This document shows positions 50,547 to 62,353 of a stretch of 64,000 nucleotides of DNA, piece by piece. The notes below the pieces were generated by a model, which saw only the letters and a list, made by a program, of their open reading frames with translations, did no database searches and was not told the origin of the DNA. Source of the stretch: Citrobacter farmeri (lineage in GTDB: Bacteria; Pseudomonadota; Gammaproteobacteria; Enterobacterales; Enterobacteriaceae); NCBI RefSeq assembly GCF_019048065.1, contig NZ_CP077291.1:1984001-2048000 (forward strand). The letters are read 5' to 3'. Every line of letters begins with the position of its first letter. Positions within the stretch are counted from its first letter, which is position 1. The position numbers and the translations under genes are program-made.

Positions 50547-51353
50547 TTAGCTATGTGCGCGTCTTTTCATTCGTCGCAACATCCACAATAGCGCCAGTAC
50601 CATGGCGAGATAACCCATCACGTAAATTCCCAGTTGTGTTCTCGTCTGTCGTTCAGGATCCGCGGCCCAGACCAGAAAGGCGGTAACATCCCGAGCGTAT
50701 TGTTTTTCAGTTTGCGCGACATGCGCTTCTGCCTGCCATTCGATTTCGCCATCCGCCAGCGGCTTTGGCATGTTAATCACGCCACCGGGATAGTAGCGAT
50801 TGGCTTTCATTTCCGGATCGTCGGGCAGGTAACCGGTTAAGAGGGCGAAGAGGTAATCCGCGCCTTGCTCAGAGTAGGGTATAAACGCGTCCAGCAGAAA
50901 TTGCGGAAAGCCGCGATCGTACGTACGGGCGCGAACGATATAACTCAAATCCACGGGTAGCGCGCCGTTATTCAGGTATCTCGCTTCCTGCTCATTCAGG
51001 TAAGGCGAAATAAAGCTGTCATTCAGGGTGCCGTCCCGTTCGCCGGGTTGACCGTCATCCTGGATAGTCGGGAATACATAGCCGCTGGCGAGGCTTTTCG
51101 CCTCTTCTGTCGTCAGTTCCGGGCCGCCGGGTTTCGTCAGTGTGCGGAACGTAAGGTATTTCATGCTGTGACAGGCTCTGCATTTTTCTTCATAAACCTG
51201 CAAACCGCGCCGCAGTTGCTCTTTATCATAGTCACCGGCGAGACCGCTGAAGCTCCAGTCCTGTCGTGTCGGAACGGCGTCTTGCGCGAATGCTGACCCT
51301 ATTGCGAAGAAGACTATCCATAGCATGCGGTAGCTGAGTACTTGTCTCATCAT
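50547..51353 (-). CDS. petC: Cytochrome c1 of a bc1 complex
   Basis: 268 residues. Signal peptide (about 1-23, SAFA-QDA), covalent haem motif CRACH (Cys58-His62), conserved NNGALPVDLSYIVRAR, axial Met195 in GGVINMPKP, and a single C-terminal anchor helix (about 242-260) with basic tail. This is a complete c1 subunit that would take electrons from the Rieske protein and pass them to a periplasmic carrier. It needs Ccm haem attachment. AGGA precedes ATG 51353; two bases after the cytochrome b stop. No such gene is known at this place in E. coli. Confidence 0.95.
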   Translation of the reverse strand: MMRQVLSYRMLWIVFFAIGSAFAQDAVPTRQDWSFSGLAGDYDKEQLRRGLQVYEEKCRACHSMKYLTFRTLTKPGGPELTTEEAKSLASGYVFPTIQDDGQPGERDGTLNDSFISPYLNEQEARYLNNGALPVDLSYIVRARTYDRGFPQFLLDAFIPYSEQGADYLFALLTGYLPDDPEMKANRYYPGGVINMPKPLADGEIEWQAEAHVAQTEKQYARDVTAFLVWAADPERQTRTQLGIYVMGYLAMVLALLWMLRRMKRRAHS

Positions 51354-51355
51354 CT

Positions 51356-52495
51356 TTAATCCTGCTTTTCCAGAAAGCGCCGACAGGGCAGCACCAGTAA
51401 AAACCAGGCGAAATAACCGAGCGTCGACAATTGCGATGCCGCGCGGATCCAGCCCTCTTCATTGCGAATGCCTTCCGTCAGGTCGGGGCCAACCAGCGCT
51501 TTCGAACCCAGCCACCCCAGAAAACAGACGTTCAGCACCCATAGCCAGAAACCCACTTTCACCCATTTGTTGTAGTGGCGAAAACGAGCGCGAGAGGTAT
51601 CCAGCCAGGGGAGAAAGTAGAAGACCAGTACCGCACCACACATTGCCGTCAGCCCGACGAGTTCATTTGGAAAGCAGCGCAGAATGGAAAAGAAAGGGAG
51701 AAAGTACCACTCCGGGGCGACAATCGCCGGAGTGACCGTGGGATCCGCCGGGATGAAGTTATCCGCACTACTCAGATAATGAGGTGCGAAAAATAAAAAC
51801 CAGGCGAACAGCATCATAAAGAGCGTGATTTTGATGGCATCAGAATCCGTGATTCGGTAATCAAAGAGCAAACTACGGGATGCCTTTTCGCTGAAGGTCC
51901 GTTTCATCGCGTGGGCAAATGCCGACTGTACCGTGCGGACGTGGAAAATCGTCATTACCACGACAGCAAAGGGAAGGATAAAGTGCAGTACGTAAAAGCG
52001 CCCCAGCGTGGGGGTACCTGGGGCATATCCGCCCACCAGGAAAGTGTACAGCCCATCGCCCACCACCGGGATGGCGCGGGCGAAACTGGTGATGACCGTC
52101 GCCGCCCAGTAGCTTTTTTGTCCCCAAATCAGGCTGTAGCCGAGAAACGCAGTGATCATCAGCAGCACGTACAGCGTGACGCTAATCATCCACATCGTGA
52201 TGTACGGTCTGCGGTAGACGCTGTAATACATGCCCCGGAAAATATGCAGATAGCAGGCGAAGAAAAATAGCGATGCGCCGATGGCGTGCATATTACGCAG
52301 CAGTTCTCCGTGGCTCACCGCCCGGACGATGTGGATGATAGAATCAAATGCCTGTTCTGCCGTTGGAACGTAAAACATCGCCAGCACGATGCCGGTCAGT
52401 ATCTGTATCCCGAGCATCACCAGCAGGATCGCGCCAATGGCGAATAGCCATACACCGGCGAGGGAGCGGGGGAAAGGAATGCGCCAACGGATCAT
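51356..52495 (-). CDS. petB: Cytochrome b of a bc1 complex
   Basis: 379 residues from MIRWRIPFPRSLAG (52495). Eight membrane segments. Bis-haem ligands His70/His84 and His171/His185 have the canonical 14-residue spacing. The Qo-site motif PEWY is at 261-264. Full-length rather than split b6/subunit IV type. It oxidises quinol at the periplasmic face and recycles one electron to quinone. The start lies one base after the Rieske stop with AAGGA inside the Rieske end, so the two are translationally coupled; the longer frame to 52585 overlaps the Rieske gene. Confidence 0.96.
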   Translation of the reverse strand: MIRWRIPFPRSLAGVWLFAIGAILLVMLGIQILTGIVLAMFYVPTAEQAFDSIIHIVRAVSHGELLRNMHAIGASLFFFACYLHIFRGMYYSVYRRPYITMWMISVTLYVLLMITAFLGYSLIWGQKSYWAATVITSFARAIPVVGDGLYTFLVGGYAPGTPTLGRFYVLHFILPFAVVVMTIFHVRTVQSAFAHAMKRTFSEKASRSLLFDYRITDSDAIKITLFMMLFAWFLFFAPHYLSSADNFIPADPTVTPAIVAPEWYFLPFFSILRCFPNELVGLTAMCGAVLVFYFLPWLDTSRARFRHYNKWVKVGFWLWVLNVCFLGWLGSKALVGPDLTEGIRNEEGWIRAASQLSTLGYFAWFLLVLPCRRFLEKQD

Positions 52496-52496
52496 T

Positions 52497-53048
52497 TCAC
52501 GTGTCCTTAGCGCCAATACGCACGGTCTGACCATCAGGGTAAAAGGCGTAATCTGGAACTGCCAGATTGGCGGTCGCGGGTCCACGCGTCACCCGTCCGG
52601 AAGCATCAAACTCCGAACCGTGACACGGGCAAATCCAGCCCTGTCCGCCGGGTCTGGCATTGGGGACACAACCGGCATGCGGACAATACCCCTGAACAAT
52701 CAGCCACTGTGGATGGCCTGACGCGACCCGTTCACTGTCCGATTGGGGATCGATAAGCGTGCTGTGGTCGACGGTGCGGGCAGAGGCTACCTCTTCCGGC
52801 GTGCGGTGATGGATGAGGATTAACTTTCCTTGCCAGATACGTCTGACGGTTTGTCCCGCGGCGACACCCACCAGCGAGACGTCTATCGGCTCGTTTTCCC
52901 CGCGGGCCGTTTCGTCAGGCCCCAATGCGGAAATCAACGGCCAGACGGCGGCGGTCACTCCCGCAGCGCCAACGAATTTTGTCAATTTACACAGGCAGTT
53001 GCGTCGTTGCTCCTGAATATCATCACCCGACGGTTTGTTTTCCACCAC
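52497..53048 (-). CDS. petA: Rieske [2Fe-2S] subunit of a bc1 complex
   Basis: 183 residues from GTG 53048 (GGGAG seven bases upstream). A twin-arginine segment (QRRNCLCKLTKF) leads into a single hydrophobic helix (about 25-43), consistent with Tat-dependent anchoring. Cluster box I is CPHAGC (ligands Cys122 and His124) and box II CPCHGS (Cys140 and His143), with Cys127/Cys142 for the disulfide. All cluster residues are intact. Twelve bases after pseudoazurin. Confidence 0.95.
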   Translation of the reverse strand: MVENKPSGDDIQEQRRNCLCKLTKFVGAAGVTAAVWPLISALGPDETARGENEPIDVSLVGVAAGQTVRRIWQGKLILIHHRTPEEVASARTVDHSTLIDPQSDSERVASGHPQWLIVQGYCPHAGCVPNARPGGQGWICPCHGSEFDASGRVTRGPATANLAVPDYAFYPDGQTVRIGAKDT

Positions 53049-53060
53049 CGCAGCTCTCCC

Positions 53061-53501
53061 TTACTGTTTTTCAATGCGCGAATAGATCTCCTGGAAGCGC
53101 TTATCAGCGATCCCTGGCGCCTTAAATGCCCGGTAGGTGTCCGGCAGGGTGGCGTCGCCGACTTTGATGAGCATCACCATCCCTTGTGCATAGTGCGGGG
53201 TACATTTAATGCCGTAGAATCCCGCGTCGTCATATTTCACCGCGATCTCTTCATCAATTTTGCCGATAAATCCCGGGTAGCCCGCAGGCGACAGCTCAGC
53301 AATTGAGGCGGCATTATGGCTTTTATGCTTGCGGATAAATTTCACCGTGTCGCCAGGTTGAATCTCCAGATAGTCCGGCTCATAGACCATGGGTCCCGCT
53401 GAGCCTCGATTCTTCATCAGCACTTCGTGGGTTTGCGCGAAAGCGGAGGTGGTGAGGGCCAGCAGACACAACGCTTTCAGACTTTGTTTGACATATTTCA
53501 T
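53061..53501 (-). CDS. Pseudoazurin (type 1 blue copper protein)
   Basis: 146 residues from MKYVKQSLKALC (53501). Signal peptide about 1-22 (SAFA-QTHE). Type 1 copper ligands are complete: His62 in KHKSHNAAS, then Cys100, His103 and Met108 in KCTPHYAQGM. Family members are periplasmic electron carriers that typically serve copper nitrite or N2O reductases in denitrifiers. Encoded between the ABC ATPase (10 bases) and the Rieske subunit (12 bases), it is the likely electron acceptor of this bc1 complex; the final acceptor is not in the window. Confidence 0.93.
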   Translation of the reverse strand: MKYVKQSLKALCLLALTTSAFAQTHEVLMKNRGSAGPMVYEPDYLEIQPGDTVKFIRKHKSHNAASIAELSPAGYPGFIGKIDEEIAVKYDDAGFYGIKCTPHYAQGMVMLIKVGDATLPDTYRAFKAPGIADKRFQEIYSRIEKQ

Positions 53502-53511
53502 GGGATCTTCC

Positions 53512-54327
53512 TTATGCTCCTTCAGGTCTTTGGTAACGAATAAAACAGGTCGCACCCTGCGGATCGTGCTCGACGATAGCGTCAATACCAAACCAGGCGC
53601 GGAGATTGTCGCGGGTGAAAATGGCGCAGGGACGGCCCTGCATTTCCAGACGACCGGCGTTCATCACGATGATGCGATCGCAGAACATGGCGGCATGATT
53701 GAGATCGTGGAGGGCGGCGACAACCGTCAGCTTTTCGCGTTTCACCAGGCTGAGAAGACCAATCTGATGCTGAATATCGAGATGGTTAGTAGGCTCGTCC
53801 ATCAGTAACAGTTGCGGCTGTTGCGCGAGGGCGCGGGCAATATGCAGGCGTTGCTTTTCGCCGCCGGAAAAGGTGTGCCAGCAGCGGTGGCGAAGATGCT
53901 GAAGATCGACTTTCTCCAGCATGGTCTGGACGATGTCGTCATCGTTGCCCGACCACGGGTTCAGCAGGCTCAGCCACGGCGTTCGCCCCAGCGAGACGGC
54001 CTGAAGCGCGGTCAGGCGTTCACTGGTTTCCGCCTGCTGCTCGACCAGCGCGACCTGCTGTGCCAGTTGGCGGCGAGAATAACGGTGCAGCGATTTTTGT
54101 TGCAACAGGATGTGACCGGCGGTGGGCTTCAGCAGACCGGCCAGCAGAGAAATCAGCGATGTTTTACCGGATCCATTGGGGCCAATAATGCCAACAAACT
54201 CACCCGCCGCCACGCTGAGTGAGACATCATTGACAATCATTTTGCCTTTCACCTGCCAGTGCAGGCGCTGTGCCTGAATGATGGCGTCCCTGGCGGCAAC
54301 GGGAGTCGGTACAGGATTGACGGTCAT
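53512..54327 (-). CDS. ABC transporter ATP-binding protein (BtuD/FecE family)
   Basis: 271 residues. Walker A GPNGSGKTS (near 50), signature FSGGEKQRLHIARAL, Walker B LLLMDEPTNHLD, and H-loop in ALHDLNHAAMF. Typical of the iron-siderophore/cobalamin import family. Overlaps the permease stop by four bases. Confidence 0.95.
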   Translation of the reverse strand: MTVNPVPTPVAARDAIIQAQRLHWQVKGKMIVNDVSLSVAAGEFVGIIGPNGSGKTSLISLLAGLLKPTAGHILLQQKSLHRYSRRQLAQQVALVEQQAETSERLTALQAVSLGRTPWLSLLNPWSGNDDDIVQTMLEKVDLQHLRHRCWHTFSGGEKQRLHIARALAQQPQLLLMDEPTNHLDIQHQIGLLSLVKREKLTVVAALHDLNHAAMFCDRIIVMNAGRLEMQGRPCAIFTRDNLRAWFGIDAIVEHDPQGATCFIRYQRPEGA

Positions 54328-55391
54328 TTAGCCTGGTTTCCTCTGATCAGGATGATGGAAAACGCGGGCGCACCGACCAGCGCCGTGATAACGCCTATTG
54401 GCAGAACTTGTCCTGGGAGCAGCGTACGGGAAATAACATCGGCGACGATCAGAAATATCGCGCCGATCAGCGCGCTGACGGGCAGCAGTCGATGATGCTG
54501 ATTGCCTACCAACAGGCGGGCGGCATGGGGGATCACCAGCCCGACAAAGCCAATGGCGCCGACGATGGAAACCATGACGGCCGTCATACCGGTCACGGCG
54601 GCAATCAGCACGCCACGGGTTCGTTTCACCGGAATACCCAGCGATGCCGCGGATTCCGCGCCAAAGGAGAAGGCATCCAGATGACGGGCATAACAGAAAC
54701 AAATCGCGACGCCAGCCAGCGCGGTGGGGATCGCCAGTACTACGTCCGGCCAGCGGACGCCGCTCAGATTCCCGAGTAACCAGAACATAATGCCGCGCGC
54801 CTGTTCCGCGTTGGCGGAGCGGGTGATGATCAGTGAGGTCAGGGCATTGAATAACTGAGAACTGGCAATACCGGCAAGAATGATTTGCGTGGTAATGCCG
54901 CCGCCCTGCCTGCCGCCTGCGGCAACGGCCAGCAAGGCCACAAACAGAAAGGCGGTCAGGGCACCAATAAAGGCGCCGAACGACATGGTTATCATGCCAG
55001 CGCCCAGTCCGGTCAGCGCAACCAGCACGGCTCCGGTAGACGCCCCGGCTGAAATGCCCAGCAGATAGGGCTCGGCAAGCGCATTACGCAGTAAGGACTG
55101 TAAGACCGCGCCCGACACGGCCAGGCAGGCACCACAACTGGCGGAGACTAACGCACGGGTCAGGCGATAGTTCCAGACGATCCCGGCGTCCAGCGCATCA
55201 ACCGGATAATGGGTATCAAACAGACGGTTCGCCAGCGTATTGAGCACGTGCTGCCAGGGAATAAATGTCTCGCCAATGGCGATCCCTGCCAGCAGAACAG
55301 CGCACATCAGCACGCTAACCCAGAGGGCATGACCGCAAACATTAACCGCTAACCGACTGACGGCGTGACGCGTCCTGCGTAAATCGCTCAT
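54324..55391 (-). CDS. ABC transporter permease (BtuC/FecCD family)
   Basis: 355 residues from MSDLRRTRHAV (AGG six bases upstream; ATG 55415 is possible). About ten membrane helices, with the family motifs RLTRALVSASCGACLAVSGA, LGISAGAS and FVGLVIPHAARLLVG. BtuCD/FhuB-type importer permease. The cobalamin riboswitch upstream of the operon favours a corrinoid or a related metal chelate as substrate; the sequence itself cannot separate siderophore from corrinoid. Confidence 0.95.
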   Translation of the reverse strand: MSDLRRTRHAVSRLAVNVCGHALWVSVLMCAVLLAGIAIGETFIPWQHVLNTLANRLFDTHYPVDALDAGIVWNYRLTRALVSASCGACLAVSGAVLQSLLRNALAEPYLLGISAGASTGAVLVALTGLGAGMITMSFGAFIGALTAFLFVALLAVAAGGRQGGGITTQIILAGIASSQLFNALTSLIITRSANAEQARGIMFWLLGNLSGVRWPDVVLAIPTALAGVAICFCYARHLDAFSFGAESAASLGIPVKRTRGVLIAAVTGMTAVMVSIVGAIGFVGLVIPHAARLLVGNQHHRLLPVSALIGAIFLIVADVISRTLLPGQVLPIGVITALVGAPAFSIILIRGNQAK

Positions 55392-55456
55392 AGTAACCTG
55401 TGTTTCGGAGTGCATAAAACGCGCCGGACCCGGCAGGATCTGGCGCGAAACGAGGA

Positions 55457-56509
55457 TTACTTCGCGGCCTGAGGATGCGCTAAGCCATACTCAACCAGGG
55501 CATCCGCCAGCTTTTCAACACCGTCAATGGTTCTGATACCAGCATTCATGGTCTGTACGTCAATCACGGGCAGATGATTGGCTTTTACGGCGGGGATCAG
55601 TTGGGTGACCGGATCGGATTTCAGGTAATCCATTTTCACCTGCCAGTCATCAGCAGGGAAACGACGGCGACTCATTTCCCCCAGCACAATCACCGAGGGT
55701 TGGGCTTTGGCGATGGTTTCCCAACCCACTGTCGGCCACTCTTCGGCAGAGTCTATGACGTTTTTGACGCCCAGCGTTTGCGCAATCCAGGCCGCTGGAC
55801 CTAATTTCCCGGCAACGTAAGGATCAAGTTGCAGGTCGGCGCTTGAGAACCAGAAGACAGCGGAGACATTGCTCTCCATCCCGGCGATTTTATTTTTCGC
55901 GGCGGCTTCGCGCGCCTTAAGGCTGGCAATCAGTTCTTCACCTTTATCCTGAACGTCGAAAATTGTCGCTAAGTCGGCGACTTCCTGATAGACCATCGCG
56001 ATATCAAACATGCCTTTGCGGACGCCGTCACCGCCATCTTCGTTATCTTTCGCGCAGTCTGCCGGTGCGGTATACACCGGCACTTTCAATTCACTGAATT
56101 GTTCGTAAGACGCCACGGTACCGGCAGGACCGATTTGCCATTCGAACTGGCTGGCGACCAGATCCGGTTTTTTGGCAATGATGCCTTCGAAGCTGGGGAT
56201 GTTCTGCGCAATAACGGCAATCTTGTCATTTGCCGCCTTATACGCGTCGGGTACTGGCCCGAACCATAGCGACGTGCCCACCACACGGTCAGCCAGACCC
56301 AGTGCATACAGGATCTCTGTACTGTTTTGTCCCACGGTGGCAACACGTTTTGGTGCCGCGTTAAAGGTGATATCCCGACCACAGTTTTTTATCGTCAAGG
56401 GATATTCCGTTTTTGCTGCATGAGAAAGACCTGAGGTGAGAAACAGTGCGGTACCTGCAACAACCAGAAGCGTTTTTTTATAAGATAAAGAGGTAAAATT
56501 AGCGTGCAT
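55457..56509 (-). CDS. ABC transporter periplasmic substrate-binding protein (BtuF/FecB family)
   Basis: 350 residues from MHANFTSLSYKKTLLV (GGGA eight to nine bases upstream; other ATGs at 56518, 56527 and 56551 are weaker). Signal peptide ends near SHA-AKTEY. Helical-backbone (type III) binding protein with RVATVGQNSTEILYALGL and KPDLVASQFEW. First gene of the seven-gene operon, directly after the cobalamin riboswitch. Probably delivers a corrinoid or metal chelate. Confidence 0.92.
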   Translation of the reverse strand: MHANFTSLSYKKTLLVVAGTALFLTSGLSHAAKTEYPLTIKNCGRDITFNAAPKRVATVGQNSTEILYALGLADRVVGTSLWFGPVPDAYKAANDKIAVIAQNIPSFEGIIAKKPDLVASQFEWQIGPAGTVASYEQFSELKVPVYTAPADCAKDNEDGGDGVRKGMFDIAMVYQEVADLATIFDVQDKGEELIASLKAREAAAKNKIAGMESNVSAVFWFSSADLQLDPYVAGKLGPAAWIAQTLGVKNVIDSAEEWPTVGWETIAKAQPSVIVLGEMSRRRFPADDWQVKMDYLKSDPVTQLIPAVKANHLPVIDVQTMNAGIRTIDGVEKLADALVEYGLAHPQAAK

Positions 56510-56739
56510 TATTATCATCCCGTTCATGCCAGAATCTGAACGTCTGGTCATGGATTATGTCGTTCCATATATCGGGAGAGTTCATGACGATAGATGACAT
56601 GACATCGTGAAATTTGCGCATGACCTTATGCAAATAATAGAAGTATGCAGTTCAGTCAGAAAACCGGTTCACCCTTTCACGGTGGCTGATGTCAAATAAA
56701 TCATCCCATGGACCATCCCGTCCACTCAATGGGTATAAA
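56510..56739 (-). other. Leader between riboswitch and first structural gene
   Basis: About 230 bases without a gene. It contains a hairpin CCCAT...ATGGG with inner TGGAC/GTCCA arms (56705-56733) just after the aptamer on the sense strand, a candidate expression platform. No classic T-tract terminator follows, so translational or Rho-dependent control is possible. Confidence 0.5.
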
Positions 56740-56942
56740 TTTGACAGCAGGTCTCCTGACTCACGGTAATCAGAATATCGGCCTTCCCATAAAGATTCGC
56801 TTTACAGTGGCCTGCAACAAAATATGCTGCACGAGGATATTCTGCATCCGCCTACAGTTGCGGGGGCAGTCATGGCATGGGATTAGAATAATCCGCACCA
56901 TGTTCCTATTCACTACAATGTTGGTGTAATGAAATGCTGTCG
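56740..56942 (-). promoter_or_regulatory. Cobalamin (B12) riboswitch
   Basis: Sense is the minus strand. Ordered conserved segments: CCGCAACTGTA (56853-56863), GCCACTG (56805-56811), GGGAAGG (56782-56788) and the B12 box AGTCAGGAGACCTGC (56747-56761). A candidate P1 helix pairs ACAGC (56936-56940) with GCTGT (56744-56748). This is the full adenosylcobalamin-type aptamer, located upstream of the ABC-pseudoazurin-bc1 operon. Confidence 0.95.
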
Positions 56943-57134
56943 GAAAAGACTGTATCGGCAATTGTTAACAAGATCAATCACAAGGATAAATGAGACTAAA
57001 ATGGCCGGGTTGAGTATTTAATTGTTAAATATCATGTAGTTATTTGGTGTTCAATAATAAAATTTGGGATAGCTAAAGGTCATTATGAAAAGCTAAATGA
57101 GAATTAATTGACATTGATCAACTAATATTCTTAG

Positions 57135-57650
57135 TCATGATAATTTATGTGATCTTTCCATATGCACTAATTGCCAGTCGTCGTGCATATCCATCACTAC
57201 CTGGAAATCATTACCTTGCCAGAAGGAATAACCACCCGGTAAAAAATGGTGGGTATGTAAGTATAATAGGGTGTATTGCTGTTGCTCGCAGAATGTTTCA
57301 GCAAAAGCGAGTAACTGGCGACCAATCCCCTGCCTGCGATAACGTTTATCCACATAGCAGCGACAAATTTCTGCCGTCTCTGTCAAAATATAACGTCCAC
57401 GAAGTTCCGCTATTCTGTCGTCATATTGGCAGACGGCCAGGGTAGCAATAAGTTCATGCTTGTCACTCCAGGCGCAAAGCAATAAATTCCGCTCCTGTTG
57501 AATATACTGCTGTCGCAGGTGAAAAACATCTTCTCCGGCAGAGGGGACAGGTCTGTCAGCAGCAAAGAATTCATTTAAATGTTGTGTCAGAAATAACTGA
57601 ACCGCCGGAATATCCTCTCCGGTCATTTCACGTATGGTAAAGGGAATCAC
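57135..57650 (-). CDS. GNAT-family N-acetyltransferase
   Basis: 171 residues. GNAT fold with the acetyl-CoA P-loop YRRQGIGRQLL (near 104-114) preceded by the strand AEICRCYVDKRY, and a C-terminal YSFWQGNDF. Substrate not predictable. It lies between the riboswitch and dauA on the same strand as the bc1 operon, but the 190-base gap with its own riboswitch suggests separate transcription. Confidence 0.85.
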   Translation of the reverse strand: MIPFTIREMTGEDIPAVQLFLTQHLNEFFAADRPVPSAGEDVFHLRQQYIQQERNLLLCAWSDKHELIATLAVCQYDDRIAELRGRYILTETAEICRCYVDKRYRRQGIGRQLLAFAETFCEQQQYTLLYLHTHHFLPGGYSFWQGNDFQVVMDMHDDWQLVHMERSHKLS

Positions 57651-57772
57651 AGATTGCCACTCTTATTCTCAGGAACAGAAGGCGGATAATAACAACTCAG
57701 GAAAGGAAAAACAGCGTGCAAAGCGGAAAATGTTACCGGCCCGTACAGGAACAGACCGGTAACAGCAAAAGA

Positions 57773-59452
57773 TTATAAATCAGCCAGCGCCGCGTCGCGG
57801 TTCGGGAAGAAGGTCAGACGTCCTGGGATTGGCTTAATACCGGCGCGCGCCATTGTGCGCAGCGGCTGAAACTCCACGTTTGTTACGCGGAGTTCGCACC
57901 CTTCCGGCAATCTTTTCACAAAGCGCTGGAAGGCGTCCAGACCCCCGGCATCCAGCACGGGTACCGCATCCCACTTCAGCACGACGATACGCTTGCCTTC
58001 AATGCGCGACTCCAGATCGGTGAACAAACCTTCAGCCGCGGCAAAAAACAGAGGGCCGATCACGCGCAGCACCAGCACATCCTCTGGCACCTCGACGTTT
58101 ACCGCTGCCAGGCGCGTCATGCGCGCGATACGGCGCATAAACAGTAATGAGGCCAGCACAATCCCGACGCTGATGGCGATGACCATGTCAAACAGCACCG
58201 TCAGCGACATACACATCATCATCACAATGATGTCGTCTTTGGGCGCATGCCGCAGCAAATCCACCACCTTGTGGGCTTCGCTCATGTTCCATGCCACCAT
58301 CAGTAGCAGGGCCGCCATTGCCGACAACGGTAGCCAGGAGAGCAGCGGTGCCAGCGCCAGCAGCGCCATGATCACCAGAAGCGCGTGGATCACGGCGGAG
58401 ACAGGAGATGTTGCGCCAGCGCGGACGTTCGCCGCGGAACGGGCAATCGCCGCCGTTGCGGTAATCCCGCCGAAGAAGGGGGCGACGATGTTGCCCAGCC
58501 CCTGACCAATCAGTTCACTGTTGGCCTTGTGTTTGGTTCCGGTCATCCCGTCGAGGACCACGGCGCAGAGCAAGGATTCAATCGCCCCCAACATCGCCAT
58601 AGAGAAGGCCGCCGGAAGCAGGGCGCGCAGGGAATCCCAGCTCAGCGTGAAATCAGAATCCGGCAGGTTCCACGGCAACACCAGTTGCGGCAGCAGTTGC
58701 GGGATCCCGCTGCCCTGAGTGCCGTCAGCCAAAATATAGTGGAACTGAGAACCAATGGTGGCAACGTGGCCGCCCAGCAGGTTAACGACTCCCATGACGG
58801 CGCAGCCGGCGAGCAAGGCGGGCAGGTGGCCCGGCAGGCGAATGCCCAGACGTGGCCAGAAAATCAGGGTGCCCAGCGTGACCACGCCGATGGCGGCATC
58901 ACCCAGGTTGACGGTCGGCAGGGCCATAAACAGCGCGCCGACTTTTTGCAGATAGTGTTCCGGTACGTGGGCCAGCTGCAGACCGAGGAAATCTTTGATT
59001 TGCATGGTACCAATGGTGATACCAATCCCTGAGGTAAAACCTAAGGTCACCGAAACCGGGATGTACTCAATCAGGCGGCCAAAGCGGGCCAGGCCAAAGA
59101 GGATCAGGAAGACCCCGGACATCAGCGTCGCGACAAGCAGACCTGCAAGTCCAAACTGTTGCGAAACGGGGTAGAGGATCACCACAAACGCGGCGGTCGG
59201 GCCAGAGACACTAAAACGCGACCCCCCGGTTAAGGCAATAACAATCCCCGCCACAGCGGAGGTATAAAGTCCGTACTGCGGCGCTACACCACTCCCGATA
59301 GCCAGTGCCATCGCCAGCGGGATGGCAATAATCCCGACGGTGATCCCGGCAATCACATCACGGGTAAACCGTGAGGCGGTATATTTTTCTTTCCAACAAG
59401 CGTCGATGAGGGCGCGGAAAGGCATCACATGTGAGGAAAAAATTCTGTTCAC
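57773..59452 (-). CDS. dauA: C4-dicarboxylic acid transporter DauA (SulP family)
   Basis: 559 residues. Membrane core of about 12 segments (1-430; [13 protein letters not shown] and [19 protein letters not shown]) and a C-terminal cytoplasmic STAS domain (about 440-545; [31 protein letters not shown]). In E. coli DauA (YchM) takes up succinate aerobically at low pH and links to fatty-acid synthesis. Upstream of ychH in K-12; here the bc1 block separates them. Confidence 0.97.
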   Translation of the reverse strand: MNRIFSSHVMPFRALIDACWKEKYTASRFTRDVIAGITVGIIAIPLAMALAIGSGVAPQYGLYTSAVAGIVIALTGGSRFSVSGPTAAFVVILYPVSQQFGLAGLLVATLMSGVFLILFGLARFGRLIEYIPVSVTLGFTSGIGITIGTMQIKDFLGLQLAHVPEHYLQKVGALFMALPTVNLGDAAIGVVTLGTLIFWPRLGIRLPGHLPALLAGCAVMGVVNLLGGHVATIGSQFHYILADGTQGSGIPQLLPQLVLPWNLPDSDFTLSWDSLRALLPAAFSMAMLGAIESLLCAVVLDGMTGTKHKANSELIGQGLGNIVAPFFGGITATAAIARSAANVRAGATSPVSAVIHALLVIMALLALAPLLSWLPLSAMAALLLMVAWNMSEAHKVVDLLRHAPKDDIIVMMMCMSLTVLFDMVIAISVGIVLASLLFMRRIARMTRLAAVNVEVPEDVLVLRVIGPLFFAAAEGLFTDLESRIEGKRIVVLKWDAVPVLDAGGLDAFQRFVKRLPEGCELRVTNVEFQPLRTMARAGIKPIPGRLTFFPNRDAALADL

Positions 59453-59545
59453 AATAATGTTTCATCCATGAGCGCATCATCTGTCAACTCATAGCTGGTT
59501 GGCAGGTGAAGGAGGCATAAGTCATACAAATAAAGGTTATAGACG

Positions 59546-59570
59546 AAAAAACCCGCCGCAGCGGGTTTTT
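59546..59570 (-). terminator. Terminator of prs
   Basis: ACCCGC / GCGGGT stem with loop CGCA, flanked by A and T tracts, just past the prs stop. Confidence 0.88.
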
Positions 59571-59583
59571 GAACCGGGTTCGA

Positions 59584-60657
<1,074 letters not shown>

Positions 60658-60680
60658 TCACCGAAACTCAGCTTGCCCGG

Positions 60681-62221
<1,541 letters not shown>

Positions 62222-62353
62222 CTACGTTCACGTTATCTTAATTTAAGCGGTAAGCTATTACTCCAAAAGGGGGCACTCTCTTTTATTGATTCCGCGCATC
62301 CTGTATGATGCGAGCAGACTAACCATATCAACGCTGGTACTACTCCCGCAGAC

